Shown piece by piece: positions 25,883-34,753 of a stretch of 64,000 nt of DNA. Where the stretch lies: positions 620,001-684,000 of the forward strand of contig NZ_OMPD01000014.1 of the NCBI RefSeq assembly GCF_900312745.1, written 5' to 3'. The position numbers were made by a program, and so were the translations under genes. Origin of the DNA: Aquimarina sp. AU58 (lineage in GTDB: Bacteria; Bacteroidota; Bacteroidia; Flavobacteriales; Flavobacteriaceae). The stretch's first letter is position 1. Each line of letters starts with the position of its first letter. The notes under the pieces were generated by a model that did not search any database, had not been told where the DNA came from, and was given only the letters and a program-made list of their open reading frames with translations.

Positions 25883-28309
25883 ATGAAAAATCAATTACTT
25901 ATCATTTTAGCATTGCTATTATCAACCTCTTTTTCTTTTTCACAAAATGGAAGTATAAAAGGTACAACTGTAGATAACACTCAAGCTGTGGTATCAGGAG
26001 TTAATATTATCATTAAAAACTCAACTCAAGGAGTACAATCTGATGAAAACGGAGCTTTTGAAATCACAAACGTTGCAGACGGGGATCATATTCTTGTTGT
26101 ATCCTATTTAGGATTTAAGACAAAAGAAATTCCTTTTACTATATCTAATAATGAAACCAAACAATTTGATGCCATTATCCTATACGAAGGAAATGAAATT
26201 TTAGCCGAAATTATAATAGAAGGAGAGCGAAGAAATAAATTTTCAAGAAAAAAAACAGCCTATGTAGCTAAACTACCTTTAAAAGACTTAGAGAATACTC
26301 AGGTTTATAGCACAGTTACTACAGATTTGTTAAAATCACAGGTGGTAACAAACTTTGAAGATGCATTAAAAAATGCAGTTGGTGTTGAAAAATTATGGTC
26401 TTCTACAGGACGAGGCGGAGATGGAGCCGGATATTATTCTTTACGAGGGTTTTCGGTACAACCTCAATTGGTTAATGGAATACCAGGTCTTACAAACGGA
26501 ACTATTAATGCAGCGAACATTGAAAGAATTGAAGTGGTAAAAGGCCCTTCTGCGACACTATTTGGTAGTGCCGTAACTTCATACGGAGGACTTATAAATG
26601 TTGTTACCAAAAAACCATATATAGGTTTTGGAGGCGAACTTTCTTTTACATCTGGAACCTATGGTTTTAATCAAGTAAGTGGAGATATTAATACACCATT
26701 AGATAAGAATAATAACATTTATTTTAGATTGAATACATCTTATGCCACAGAACAGAGTTTTCAAGATGCTGGTTTTAGAAAATCTTTTTTTGTAGCCCCG
26801 TCACTATCTTATCGTGTTAATAATAAATTATCCTTTTCGTTTTATGGAGAAATTTCACAGGCAGAACAAACCAATCCTATGTTTTTGTTTTTGAATAGAA
26901 GTGCACCGACTCAAGCGAATAACTTAGATGAATTAGGATACAATTATAAATTATCATTTACTAGTAATGAATTAACCTTAGAAAACCCTACGCAGAATTA
27001 TAGGGTAGAAATGGATTATAAGCTTTCTGATACTTGGCAATCACAAACCGTATTGTCAAAAAGTTCAACATCTACAAAAGGATATTATTCTTATTTGTTT
27101 GATTTTGGAGTTTTGGGCAATGATACTTTTTCTCGTTTTATTAGTAAACAAAATTCCAATACTCAAACAACAGATATTCAGCAAAACTTTATAGGAGATT
27201 TTAAATTGGGATCAATTAGAAATAGAGTTGTTTTGGGTATCGATTATTTTAACTCGACACAAACCAATAATAGTAGCGGCTTTGCTTTTTATGGAAATAT
27301 AACTCCTGAGGGAGGTTCTAGTGGGGATAATCCTTTTACACCAAATGTAGAGACTGATATATATACATTATCATCGGCTAGTGTAGATGCCGCACTCGCA
27401 TCTCAGGGAATCGCTAATATAAAATCTAAATCACATGTATATAGTGCTTATATTTCTGATGTTGTTAATATTCTTCCATCTTTATCGGCTATGGTAGGTT
27501 TACGATTAGACGTATTCGATAATGAAGGAGATCTTGCAAACTTTGAAGATGATTATGATCAAACGGCTTTCTCTCCAAAATTTGGGATTTTATATCAACC
27601 TATAATGGATAAATTATCTGTATTTGCTAATTATCAAAACGGATTCACTAATGTAGCACCTGCTTTAGTAGGAGATCCGGATGCTGGGCCACAGACGTTA
27701 CGAACTTTTGATCCAGAGCAGGCTAATCAATTAGAATTTGGTGTTAAGACTAATTTGTTTAATAATCGATTAAATGCTTCGGTGAGTTATTATGATATTA
27801 AAGTAAAAGATCGTGTTATTACAGATCCAGCTTCACCTTTCAATAAAATACAAGGAGGAGAAGTAGAAAGTAGTGGTTTTGAAATTGAAGTAAACGCTAG
27901 CCCTATTGACGGCCTTAATATTAGAGCAGGCTTTAGTAATAATGATAGTGAAACCACAAAATCTGATAATGCAGAAATATTAAATCGTAGACCATTAGAA
28001 GCTGGCCCTGAGACGCTTTATAACTTTTGGACGAGTTATGAATTTCAAAATGGTAAACTAGATGGTTTTGGACTGGGCTTAGGCTTCAACGGTGCGAGTG
28101 AGCGCTTTGCAATCAACTATGCATCTACCGGAGAGTTTATTCTTCCGAGTTATACTGTTACTAATGCTTCTATTTTTTATCAGGCTAAAAAATATAGAAT
28201 TAGCCTAAAATTGAATAATGCATTTAATAAAGAATATTACAAAGGTTGGTCAACTATAACACCCCAATCTCCGAGAGCTATATATGCAAATTTAATATAT
28301 AAGTTTTAA
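25883..28309 (+). CDS. TonB-dependent outer-membrane receptor (siderophore type)
   Basis: 808 residues. Signal peptide to about residue 20 (SFSFSQ), then a carboxypeptidase-D regulatory-like domain (about 22-105: GSIKGTTVDNTQ to the end of its beta sandwich), a plug domain (about 130-250: ALKNAVGVEKL, YYSLRGFS, ERIEVVKGPSATLFG, GGLINVVTKKP) and a 22-strand-type barrel ending in YANLIYKF. The plug is typical of ferri-siderophore receptors such as FhuE/FpvA. The following small membrane genes and PepSY protein form the iron-uptake operon seen with this class. A strong hairpin follows the stop, which may lower downstream expression. Confidence 0.92.
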   Translation: MKNQLLIILALLLSTSFSFSQNGSIKGTTVDNTQAVVSGVNIIIKNSTQGVQSDENGAFEITNVADGDHILVVSYLGFKTKEIPFTISNNETKQFDAIILYEGNEILAEIIIEGERRNKFSRKKTAYVAKLPLKDLENTQVYSTVTTDLLKSQVVTNFEDALKNAVGVEKLWSSTGRGGDGAGYYSLRGFSVQPQLVNGIPGLTNGTINAANIERIEVVKGPSATLFGSAVTSYGGLINVVTKKPYIGFGGELSFTSGTYGFNQVSGDINTPLDKNNNIYFRLNTSYATEQSFQDAGFRKSFFVAPSLSYRVNNKLSFSFYGEISQAEQTNPMFLFLNRSAPTQANNLDELGYNYKLSFTSNELTLENPTQNYRVEMDYKLSDTWQSQTVLSKSSTSTKGYYSYLFDFGVLGNDTFSRFISKQNSNTQTTDIQQNFIGDFKLGSIRNRVVLGIDYFNSTQTNNSSGFAFYGNITPEGGSSGDNPFTPNVETDIYTLSSASVDAALASQGIANIKSKSHVYSAYISDVVNILPSLSAMVGLRLDVFDNEGDLANFEDDYDQTAFSPKFGILYQPIMDKLSVFANYQNGFTNVAPALVGDPDAGPQTLRTFDPEQANQLEFGVKTNLFNNRLNASVSYYDIKVKDRVITDPASPFNKIQGGEVESSGFEIEVNASPIDGLNIRAGFSNNDSETTKSDNAEILNRRPLEAGPETLYNFWTSYEFQNGKLDGFGLGLGFNGASERFAINYASTGEFILPSYTVTNASIFYQAKKYRISLKLNNAFNKEYYKGWSTITPQSPRAIYANLIYKF

Positions 28310-28323
28310 AATAATCTAATAGA

Positions 28324-28356
28324 AAACCACTCTAAATATTTTATTTAGAGTGGTTT
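28324..28356 (+). terminator. 15-bp perfect hairpin after the TonB receptor
   Basis: Stem AAACCACTCTAAATA / TATTTAGAGTGGTTT with a three-base T loop; A-rich on one side and T-rich on the other. It covers the TTG at 28355, which argues that the next gene starts at ATG 28373 instead. It may act as a partial terminator or an mRNA stabiliser between the receptor and the membrane genes. Confidence 0.7.
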
Positions 28357-28372
28357 GGTTTATAAAAATAGA

Positions 28373-28702
28373 ATGATAACAGTTAGTATATTATTAATTT
28401 TTTTTGGTAGTTTTTTATTATACCATACCTCAGAAAAGGGACTAATAAGCTATGATTTACCTGCTGAAAAATGGATCCAATTAAACAGAGTCATTTCAAA
28501 GGTGATAGCGGTTGTATTTTTATTGACTTCATTGATTATTATCGTTGTCTCTTTTGGAAGAACATCGGGGATACTGTTTTGGCTTTTTTTGATGATGATG
28601 ATTTTAGGATTAATCATCATTATGGCTCCATTCAAAAAAGTAACATACAAACAGATTTCAGTTTTATTTTTAGGGCTATTAATACTTGAATTAATATTAT
28701 AA
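28373..28702 (+). CDS. Small membrane protein of iron-uptake operon (DUF3325-like)
   Basis: 109 residues from ATG 28373 with four hydrophobic segments (MITVSILLIFFGSFLLYH, a segment near residue 40, one near 60-85, and the C-terminal IEL-rich one). In other bacteria a receptor - DUF3325 - DUF3649 - PepSY order is found in iron-uptake loci; this gene holds the DUF3325 place. Sequence similarity itself is weak, so the name rests mainly on size and position. It ends 3 bp before the next gene. Confidence 0.6.
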   Translation: MITVSILLIFFGSFLLYHTSEKGLISYDLPAEKWIQLNRVISKVIAVVFLLTSLIIIVVSFGRTSGILFWLFLMMMILGLIIIMAPFKKVTYKQISVLFLGLLILELIL

Positions 28703-28705
28703 ATT

Positions 28706-29008
28706 ATGCCAGCAAATCCAAAATATTTAGATAAATCTCCCTGGCAACAATTTGCTAAAATTTCGGCAGGAATTATAGGAGGCTATATCATTTCTGCATT
28801 ATTACATATGTGTTTACCACTTTGGTTGCCTAATCCACATGAGATTTTAATTACCTCGATATTTACGTTGTTCATCGTTTGGTGTGCACTTCTAATTGTT
28901 CCTTTTTTATTTAAAAATGGATGGAAAGCTTGGTTGCTATATATAGTAATAGCCATAGTATTGTTTGGGATATATTATTTAGGAAATCAAAATAACCCTT
29001 TTTTATAA
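28706..29008 (+). CDS. Small membrane protein of iron-uptake operon (DUF3649-like)
   Basis: 100 residues with three hydrophobic segments: AGIIGGYIISALLHMCLPLW, the ITSIFTLFIVWCALLIVPF region and LLYIVIAIVLFGIYYLG. Size and gene order match the DUF3649 iron-uptake protein that precedes PepSY proteins. Its stop overlaps the ATG of the PepSY gene at 29008. Confidence 0.62.
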   Translation: MPANPKYLDKSPWQQFAKISAGIIGGYIISALLHMCLPLWLPNPHEILITSIFTLFIVWCALLIVPFLFKNGWKAWLLYIVIAIVLFGIYYLGNQNNPFL

Positions 29009-31101
29009 TGAGTAAGAGAAATCATAATATATTCTTTAATACACATACTGTGAGCGGTATTGTGATTAGTGTCGCTTTATACATTATATTTTTTGCGGGT
29101 GCATTTGCTTTATTTAAAGAAGAAATTGCAATATGGGAAGAAGGAAAATCCATAGGTCATGTTGAAAGAAGTGATATTGATTATGATAGAATATTAAAAA
29201 CACTTGATGAGCAATATCAATTAACTGGTAGAGATTTACAGCTTAACTTTGGAGAAGATCGTGACCATATTTATGTTTTTATGGGAGCGAGTAAAGACTC
29301 GTTGGCATCAGAAAAAGGAAAACAGTCTAATTATTTCTATGTTGATATTAATTCTATCGATACCAAAACGTATCCAGAGCAATATAGTTTGGGAGAGTTT
29401 TTATATCGATTACATTTTTTTGCACAACTACCTTCAATTGGGATATATCTAGCTGGTTTTGTAGCATTATTTTTCTTATTTGCTATCGTTACCGGAGTTA
29501 TTGTTCATTGGAAAAAAATCATTCCTAATTTTTATACATTTAATCCAAAAGCAGTTTTAAAACGTGTTTGGGTAGACGCTCACACTGCTCTTGGAGTAAT
29601 AGGGTTACCTTTTCAATTCATTTTTGCAGTTACCGGTGCCTATTTTTGTTTAAGTATTTTAGTATTGCTGCCTGCTAATACCTTATATAATAATAATCAG
29701 ACCAAACTGATGGAGGATTTACGTCCCGAACGAAAAACGTACGAGTGGATTGCTAGAGCAGAAAAAGAAATCCCTAGTTTTAATGCCTTTTCGAAAAAAA
29801 CAACAAATGATCAGACCGATCTTCACCTAACAAGAGGTATTATAAAAAACTATGGTGGCACCAATATGAAATATGTTTTAATTGGTGAATATGAAGATAA
29901 TAAACGTTTTATTGGTACGAGTCGCACTGTTCTTGACGTCTTCTCGGGAAAAATAGAAGAACAGAAAAGCCCAGATAAAACAGTTTACTCTGAAGATTTT
30001 CAACGTACTATAAGTCGCTTACATTTTGGAGATTATGGTGGGATCCCAATGAAAATTATCTATTTCATTTTAGCAATGATAACGTGTTTTGTTATTATTA
30101 CCGGAGTTTTAATTTGGATTGAGGCTCGTAATAAAAAGAGCATGACAATTAGCCAAAGATTATATACTGCTAGAGTGGGTCACATTTATTTAGCTATTTG
30201 TTTGTCAATGCTTCCTGTAACTGCACTAGCATTTTTATTTGTCAAATTTTCGAATGGCTATTTTGAAGATAAGCAAACTGCGATCTATTACTTCTATTTT
30301 ATTATATGGTTGATCGCTATTTTCTTTTTTCGATTTAAGAGAGATAATTATGCTACCAATAAATATAGTTTGTTACTTGGAGCCATTTTTGGATTTCTGA
30401 TCCCGATTAGTAACGGAGTTATATCAGGAAATTGGATATGGAATACGTTTAATCAACATCAATTTGAAATTGTATTGGTTGATGTTCTGTGGGGCATAAT
30501 TGCTTCAATTTCACTTGTTTTTTACCTTAAGATACAACCAGAAGTAAAAGCACAAAGTTCCTTTGATAAAAATCAGATAGATTATAAAAATATTTCAGCT
30601 TTAAAAGCTGAAGAAATTAAAAAAGCTAAAGCAAAACAAAATAGTAGCAATGATATAGAAGCTACTAAATTAGATATAAAAGACGAAAATCATAATTCGA
30701 TAACCATGAGAACAAAAATTATCATATTGTGGATATTTATTATCCTTGGATTTATATTTCATCACATATATGGATTAGCTAATGTGTTTTTTAAAGAATC
30801 GGTGCTTATCGAAGGTTCAACCGGAGAAACACCTTTTTGGGCACATCAGTGGCGTATTTTAATGGAAGGATTGGCCTTCTTATTTGCAGTAATGACTGTG
30901 CAAGTATCTAAAAAATGGTTTAGATGGATTTCATTTATTTGGGGAATTATTGTAGCCTTATTTAATGTATATCATGTTATTGAAGCTATTATGCATGAAG
31001 CAGCTAACTATTCTGAGATTTTCATATTACTCTTAATGGCAGTTGCGAGTATCTTTCTGGTTATAAATTTAAATAAGTGGAAAAATATTCAAATAGCATA
31101 A
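29008..31101 (+). CDS. PepSY-associated TM protein (iron reductase-like) with extra C-terminal membrane domain
   Basis: 697 residues. The N-terminal part has the PepSY TM arrangement: a first TM helix (about 12-32), periplasmic PepSY segments with SLGEFLYRLHFFAQL and ISRLHFGDYGGIPMKIIYFILA, and TM helices near 150, 200, 350 and 395-500. These proteins are thought to move electrons to ferric iron or help siderophore reduction. A polar linker (about 520-560, Lys/Ser-rich) leads to a second unit with four TM helices (about 575-697) not usual in the family. It is the last gene of the operon and ends before a bidirectional terminator. Confidence 0.78.
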   Translation: MSKRNHNIFFNTHTVSGIVISVALYIIFFAGAFALFKEEIAIWEEGKSIGHVERSDIDYDRILKTLDEQYQLTGRDLQLNFGEDRDHIYVFMGASKDSLASEKGKQSNYFYVDINSIDTKTYPEQYSLGEFLYRLHFFAQLPSIGIYLAGFVALFFLFAIVTGVIVHWKKIIPNFYTFNPKAVLKRVWVDAHTALGVIGLPFQFIFAVTGAYFCLSILVLLPANTLYNNNQTKLMEDLRPERKTYEWIARAEKEIPSFNAFSKKTTNDQTDLHLTRGIIKNYGGTNMKYVLIGEYEDNKRFIGTSRTVLDVFSGKIEEQKSPDKTVYSEDFQRTISRLHFGDYGGIPMKIIYFILAMITCFVIITGVLIWIEARNKKSMTISQRLYTARVGHIYLAICLSMLPVTALAFLFVKFSNGYFEDKQTAIYYFYFIIWLIAIFFFRFKRDNYATNKYSLLLGAIFGFLIPISNGVISGNWIWNTFNQHQFEIVLVDVLWGIIASISLVFYLKIQPEVKAQSSFDKNQIDYKNISALKAEEIKKAKAKQNSSNDIEATKLDIKDENHNSITMRTKIIILWIFIILGFIFHHIYGLANVFFKESVLIEGSTGETPFWAHQWRILMEGLAFLFAVMTVQVSKKWFRWISFIWGIIVALFNVYHVIEAIMHEAANYSEIFILLLMAVASIFLVINLNKWKNIQIA

Positions 31102-31148
31102 AATGGTTTCTCAATTTGCAGAAGTAGCAAATGTAGGTGATCAACAAT

Positions 31149-31180
31149 AAAAAAAACCTGGAATTTTTCCAGGTTTTTTT
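31149..31180. terminator. Bidirectional terminator
   Basis: CCTGGAA/TTCCAGG stem with A-tract on the left and T-tract on the right, between the rightward PepSY gene and a leftward gene. It would end transcription from both sides. Confidence 0.85.
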
Positions 31181-32111
31181 ATTCCCGAATTCCTGAATGT
31201 AATATAGCCCAAACTGGAGTATATTCTGAACTTGAAGAATTTGTAATTTGTTGTATATCATTTCCATCTATTTTGGTAATAAATAAATCAAAATTATTAG
31301 TTGCTATATTAGTAAAGACGATAGCCGAACCGTCGGGAGACCAGGATGATTTAAATCTCCAATACATATTACGATCTTTATAATAATTGTACCTATTGTA
31401 TGTACTTTGTAGTGTATTGGTTAGATTAATTTGATTTGTACCGGTAATATCCATTCTGTACAGATCTAAATACCCATTTCTATCCGAAAAAAAAGCAATA
31501 TATTTTCCATCAGGAGATACTGATGGTGCAAAATCATTTCCAGATATATTGTTAGTTAAATTTGTAACTTTTTTACTTTTTAAAGCGATACTGTAGATAT
31601 CGTTTACACCGTTTTTATTACTATAGAAAATTATATAACGACCATCTGCCGACCATACAGGAATTCTGTTTTCTTCACTCATATTTTTGGTAAGTATTAC
31701 TTCGTTTTTTCCATTTTTATCGGCTATAAAAATATGAGTGTTTCTTCCAACATTTTTTTCATAAACGATCATATCTCCTTTTGGAGAAAAAACACCATTA
31801 GTGTAGTAGCTTGACGAATGACTGAATTTTTTTGTAGAGGTAGTGGTAAGATCATGGATAGCCAGTTTCCAACCACCATAACGATAGGTGTTAAAAAGAA
31901 TTGTTTTCCCATCTGGTGAAATATCGGGGTTATATTCTCCCATCCCAGATGAATAAGGAATAACTGTTTTTTCGCTAGAATCGTTTGGATCGATACTTAA
32001 TATAGACCACCCTCTATCATTGCCTTGTTTTCTGGCAAAAAGAATTTTGGATTGAGAATATCCTACAATAGTTATTAAACAGAAAAGAAAGGTTGTTTTA
32101 AGTAAATTCAT
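31179..32111 (-). CDS. Secreted TolB-like beta-propeller (PD40/WD40-like) protein
   Basis: 310 residues. A signal peptide (to about residue 19, VGYSQ) is followed by repeated PD40-type blades: YNPDISPDGKTILFNTY, NGVFSPKGDMIVYEK, PVWSADGRYIIFYS, APSVSPDGKYIAFFSD and SSWSPDGSAIVF. Such propellers resemble the C-terminal part of TolB and serve as periplasmic or surface binding modules. It ends in VWAILHSGIRE. The gene is 13 bp from the hydrolase-like gene upstream, so the pair is probably one operon. Confidence 0.8.
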   Translation of the reverse strand: MNLLKTTFLFCLITIVGYSQSKILFARKQGNDRGWSILSIDPNDSSEKTVIPYSSGMGEYNPDISPDGKTILFNTYRYGGWKLAIHDLTTTSTKKFSHSSSYYTNGVFSPKGDMIVYEKNVGRNTHIFIADKNGKNEVILTKNMSEENRIPVWSADGRYIIFYSNKNGVNDIYSIALKSKKVTNLTNNISGNDFAPSVSPDGKYIAFFSDRNGYLDLYRMDITGTNQINLTNTLQSTYNRYNYYKDRNMYWRFKSSWSPDGSAIVFTNIATNNFDLFITKIDGNDIQQITNSSSSEYTPVWAILHSGIRE

Positions 32112-32124
32112 TGATTTTAATTCT

Positions 32125-32802
32125 CTATTTTTTAAGTAGCAAGTTATCTAACTCTTCAGTATAGGTGTCAATTATTTTATATTGTACATCTATATTCAAA
32201 CTCTTTAATTTTTTAACTATGTTTTGTTTTACTTGTGATGCATTTTTATCTTTTTTAGTGTAAAACAATCGTATCGGGATTTTTAGTTGTGTCAATAGAG
32301 TATATTCTTTATTGTTATAATGCTCCCAATAATTACTAGAGAATAGTGTAAGAGAGGCTGGGGGAGATTCTAAGGCAGTGATATATGTTTGAGCAGGAAT
32401 ACAACCATCTTTATATCCTATAAAATGAATTTTTTGATGTTTTACTTTATAGTTTTTCTTTACGAATTTTAAAAAGTCGTTAAAACCATGATGAATTGGA
32501 TGACTTAGCCAATCTGGTTCGTTAATAGGAACTTTTGGGACAATAATTATAAAATCATAATTTTTGTGATTCATCCACAGGTTATTTATCGACCAAATCG
32601 CTTGATCGTTTTTAGCATCAACAGATGCGAATGCTACTGCTGTATTATATGCTTTGTTGTTATCATAACCTTCGGGAAGTAGTACCGTATATTCAAATGT
32701 AATACCATTAAATGCTTTATATCTTTTAAATCCATAGGTCTGTGCAGATAAAAAATTTGTATTTACAAAAAGTGCTACTATGAATATTAAAAATGCTTTC
32801 AT
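32125..32802 (-). CDS. Secreted alpha/beta-hydrolase-like protein lacking the nucleophile Ser
   Basis: 225 residues with a signal peptide (FLSAQ). The body looks like an esterase/PHB depolymerase-type alpha/beta hydrolase: LLPEGYDNNKAYNTAVAF, then IHFIGYKDGCIPAQTY. The elbow normally reads GxSxG; here it is GYKDG, with Lys in place of the nucleophile. It is therefore either a non-catalytic binding protein or has another active site. It precedes the propeller gene on the same strand, so the two may work together in the envelope. Confidence 0.6.
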   Translation of the reverse strand: MKAFLIFIVALFVNTNFLSAQTYGFKRYKAFNGITFEYTVLLPEGYDNNKAYNTAVAFASVDAKNDQAIWSINNLWMNHKNYDFIIIVPKVPINEPDWLSHPIHHGFNDFLKFVKKNYKVKHQKIHFIGYKDGCIPAQTYITALESPPASLTLFSSNYWEHYNNKEYTLLTQLKIPIRLFYTKKDKNASQVKQNIVKKLKSLNIDVQYKIIDTYTEELDNLLLKK

Positions 32803-33065
32803 TTTAAGTTTTTAAGAATGTGAGAACCTTGTTTCACAACAAAATTATAGAAGATGCACTTCTAAAAAAACCGATTTGTGATGAACAGTTGATGATGTGA
32901 TGGTTGGTTAATTTGGATCATTTTTTTATACCGTATAAAGCAAATTATCACAAAGTTAACGGTCTGTCACAATCTTCTTTCGAAGGGCATATTCCTGTGA
33001 TAATTTTACATCCGTAAATAAATTATAAAATCATATTTAAAATGTTAAACGGTAAATCTATCAAC

Positions 33066-34166
33066 ATGAAAACATTAAAAATTAATCTATGGTTTGTCAC
33101 TGTTTTACTATTGACAACTTATAGTTATGCGCAGGCTGTGGTAACCACTCCTAAGCGAAGTCCTAGAGCCGAGTTTAGCCAAACTTTTGGTATAACGAAA
33201 GTTACTATTGAGTATGGAGCGCCAAAAGTAAAAGTAGCAAGAGGAGACAGAACGGGTAAAGTTTGGGGTCAATTAGTACCTTTTGGATTGCAAAAAATAA
33301 ATTTTGCTGGTAAAGGAGAAATCCCATGGAGAGCAGGAGCTGATGAGAACACGATTATTACCTTTAGTACAGATGTTAAAGTAGAAGGTAAAGATTTAAA
33401 AACCGGAACGTATGGTTTGCATATGATCATTAAAGACGAGAAAAATGTTACAGTGATATTTTCTAAAAACACGAGTTCATGGGGGAGTTTTTGGTATACT
33501 CCGAATGAAGATGTTTTGCGGGTGGATGTAGAAATGAGAGACAATGCATTTCATGATGTGTTGAATTATAGTGCAACCAAATTAGATACCAAACAAGCCG
33601 AATTTTCTCTAAGTTGGGAAAACAAACAAATCCCCTTTAATGTTAGTGCAGATACGCCAGTATTGGTAACCGATAATCTAAAAGATGAGTTGAGAGGACA
33701 ATTTGGTTTTGGGTGGAAAGGTAAATTCCAGGCCGCTCAATATCTTACAAGAGTAAACCATGAACCAGAATTGGCATTACAGTGGATAAATGAATCTATT
33801 GGAGTGCAGAAAATGTTTCAAAATTTAAGTTTAAAAGCTAATATTCTGTTTCAACAAGGGAAAATAAAAGAAGCTATGCCTCTTTTGGATGAAGCTGCAG
33901 ACATGGCAAATAATAATCAATTAAATGGATTAGGATATGTACTTATGACTAATAAGCAGTTGGATAAGGCGATATCTTATTTTGAGTTAAATGTAAAACG
34001 AAACCCTAAAGATGCAAATGTGTATAATAGTTTGGGTGAAGCATATAAAGCTAAAGGCCAAAACAAAGAAGCCCTTAAAATGTTTAAAAAGTCGAATACG
34101 TTAAATCCTCCAAAATTTGTAAAGGATAGTAATGATCAATTTATTAAAGAATTACAAGGAAAATAA
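33066..34166 (+). CDS. DUF2911 domain protein with C-terminal TPR repeats
   Basis: 366 residues from ATG 33066, where a signal peptide begins (MKTLKINLWFVTVLLLTTYSYAQ); an upstream in-frame ATG at 33042 is less likely. DUF2911 covers about residues 25-190 (TPKRSPRAEFSQTFG, IEYGAPKVKVARG, WRAGADENTIITF, GTYGLHMI). TPR-like helices cover about 220-355 (ALQWINESIGVQKMF, ANILFQQGKIKEAMPL, DANVYNSLGEAYKAKGQNKEALKMF). Function is unknown; the form is that of a periplasmic Bacteroidetes protein. Confidence 0.85.
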   Translation: MKTLKINLWFVTVLLLTTYSYAQAVVTTPKRSPRAEFSQTFGITKVTIEYGAPKVKVARGDRTGKVWGQLVPFGLQKINFAGKGEIPWRAGADENTIITFSTDVKVEGKDLKTGTYGLHMIIKDEKNVTVIFSKNTSSWGSFWYTPNEDVLRVDVEMRDNAFHDVLNYSATKLDTKQAEFSLSWENKQIPFNVSADTPVLVTDNLKDELRGQFGFGWKGKFQAAQYLTRVNHEPELALQWINESIGVQKMFQNLSLKANILFQQGKIKEAMPLLDEAADMANNNQLNGLGYVLMTNKQLDKAISYFELNVKRNPKDANVYNSLGEAYKAKGQNKEALKMFKKSNTLNPPKFVKDSNDQFIKELQGK

Positions 34167-34213
34167 TTGAATTCTAGAGAATCCAATTTGCTAGAAATTC
34201 GTTGATGACAGTG

Positions 34214-34663
34214 TTATCTAGAGTAGCCGGCAGAAATAATATCTTTTTTGATATCATATTCTTTATTGGCATAGCATAATTTAGAATATCCAATCGAGAT
34301 CTTATCTGCTGGCTTTATAGTATAAGCTCTTACCATTTCATTTGTGGGATTACCAGGGAAATTAAATGAAGCTTTTACAGCCAAATCAATAGTTTTATCG
34401 GTAGTATTTAATAAATACATAGCATCACCGCATTTATTTGCTTCCTTTTCAATTTTTAAAAAGGAAATTGCCTCTTGACCATACAAATCACCATGTGCAT
34501 CAAAACCACCATTATTGTTATCGTATAGTAAATGGTAAATGTCAATATAGGTTAATTCACTAATATCTTTTGAGTTAGAATTTTCCGAAGCATTTTTTTC
34601 ATTCTTGCAGCTATGAAATAGTATTAAGAAAGAAGATAAAAAAAAGAAAACTTTTAATTTCAT
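34214..34663 (-). CDS. Small lipoprotein of unknown function
   Basis: 149 residues from the ATG ending at 34663; the in-frame ATG at 34687 lies upstream of a clear lipoprotein signal (MKLKVFFFLSSFLILFHSC, Cys19). The mature part is about 130 residues with CGDAMYLLNTTDKTID and FPGNPTNEMVRAYTIKP, perhaps a small beta fold. I do not recognise the family. It faces the DUF2911 gene convergently. Confidence 0.7.
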   Translation of the reverse strand: MKLKVFFFLSSFLILFHSCKNEKNASENSNSKDISELTYIDIYHLLYDNNNGGFDAHGDLYGQEAISFLKIEKEANKCGDAMYLLNTTDKTIDLAVKASFNFPGNPTNEMVRAYTIKPADKISIGYSKLCYANKEYDIKKDIISAGYSR

Positions 34664-34753
34664 AAAGCGGTAATTTCTATTAAACAAATTTTTATAATAA
34701 TATATAACTACTTTTAAAAGGAATTTCTAATAACAAATGTATAATTTTTAATT

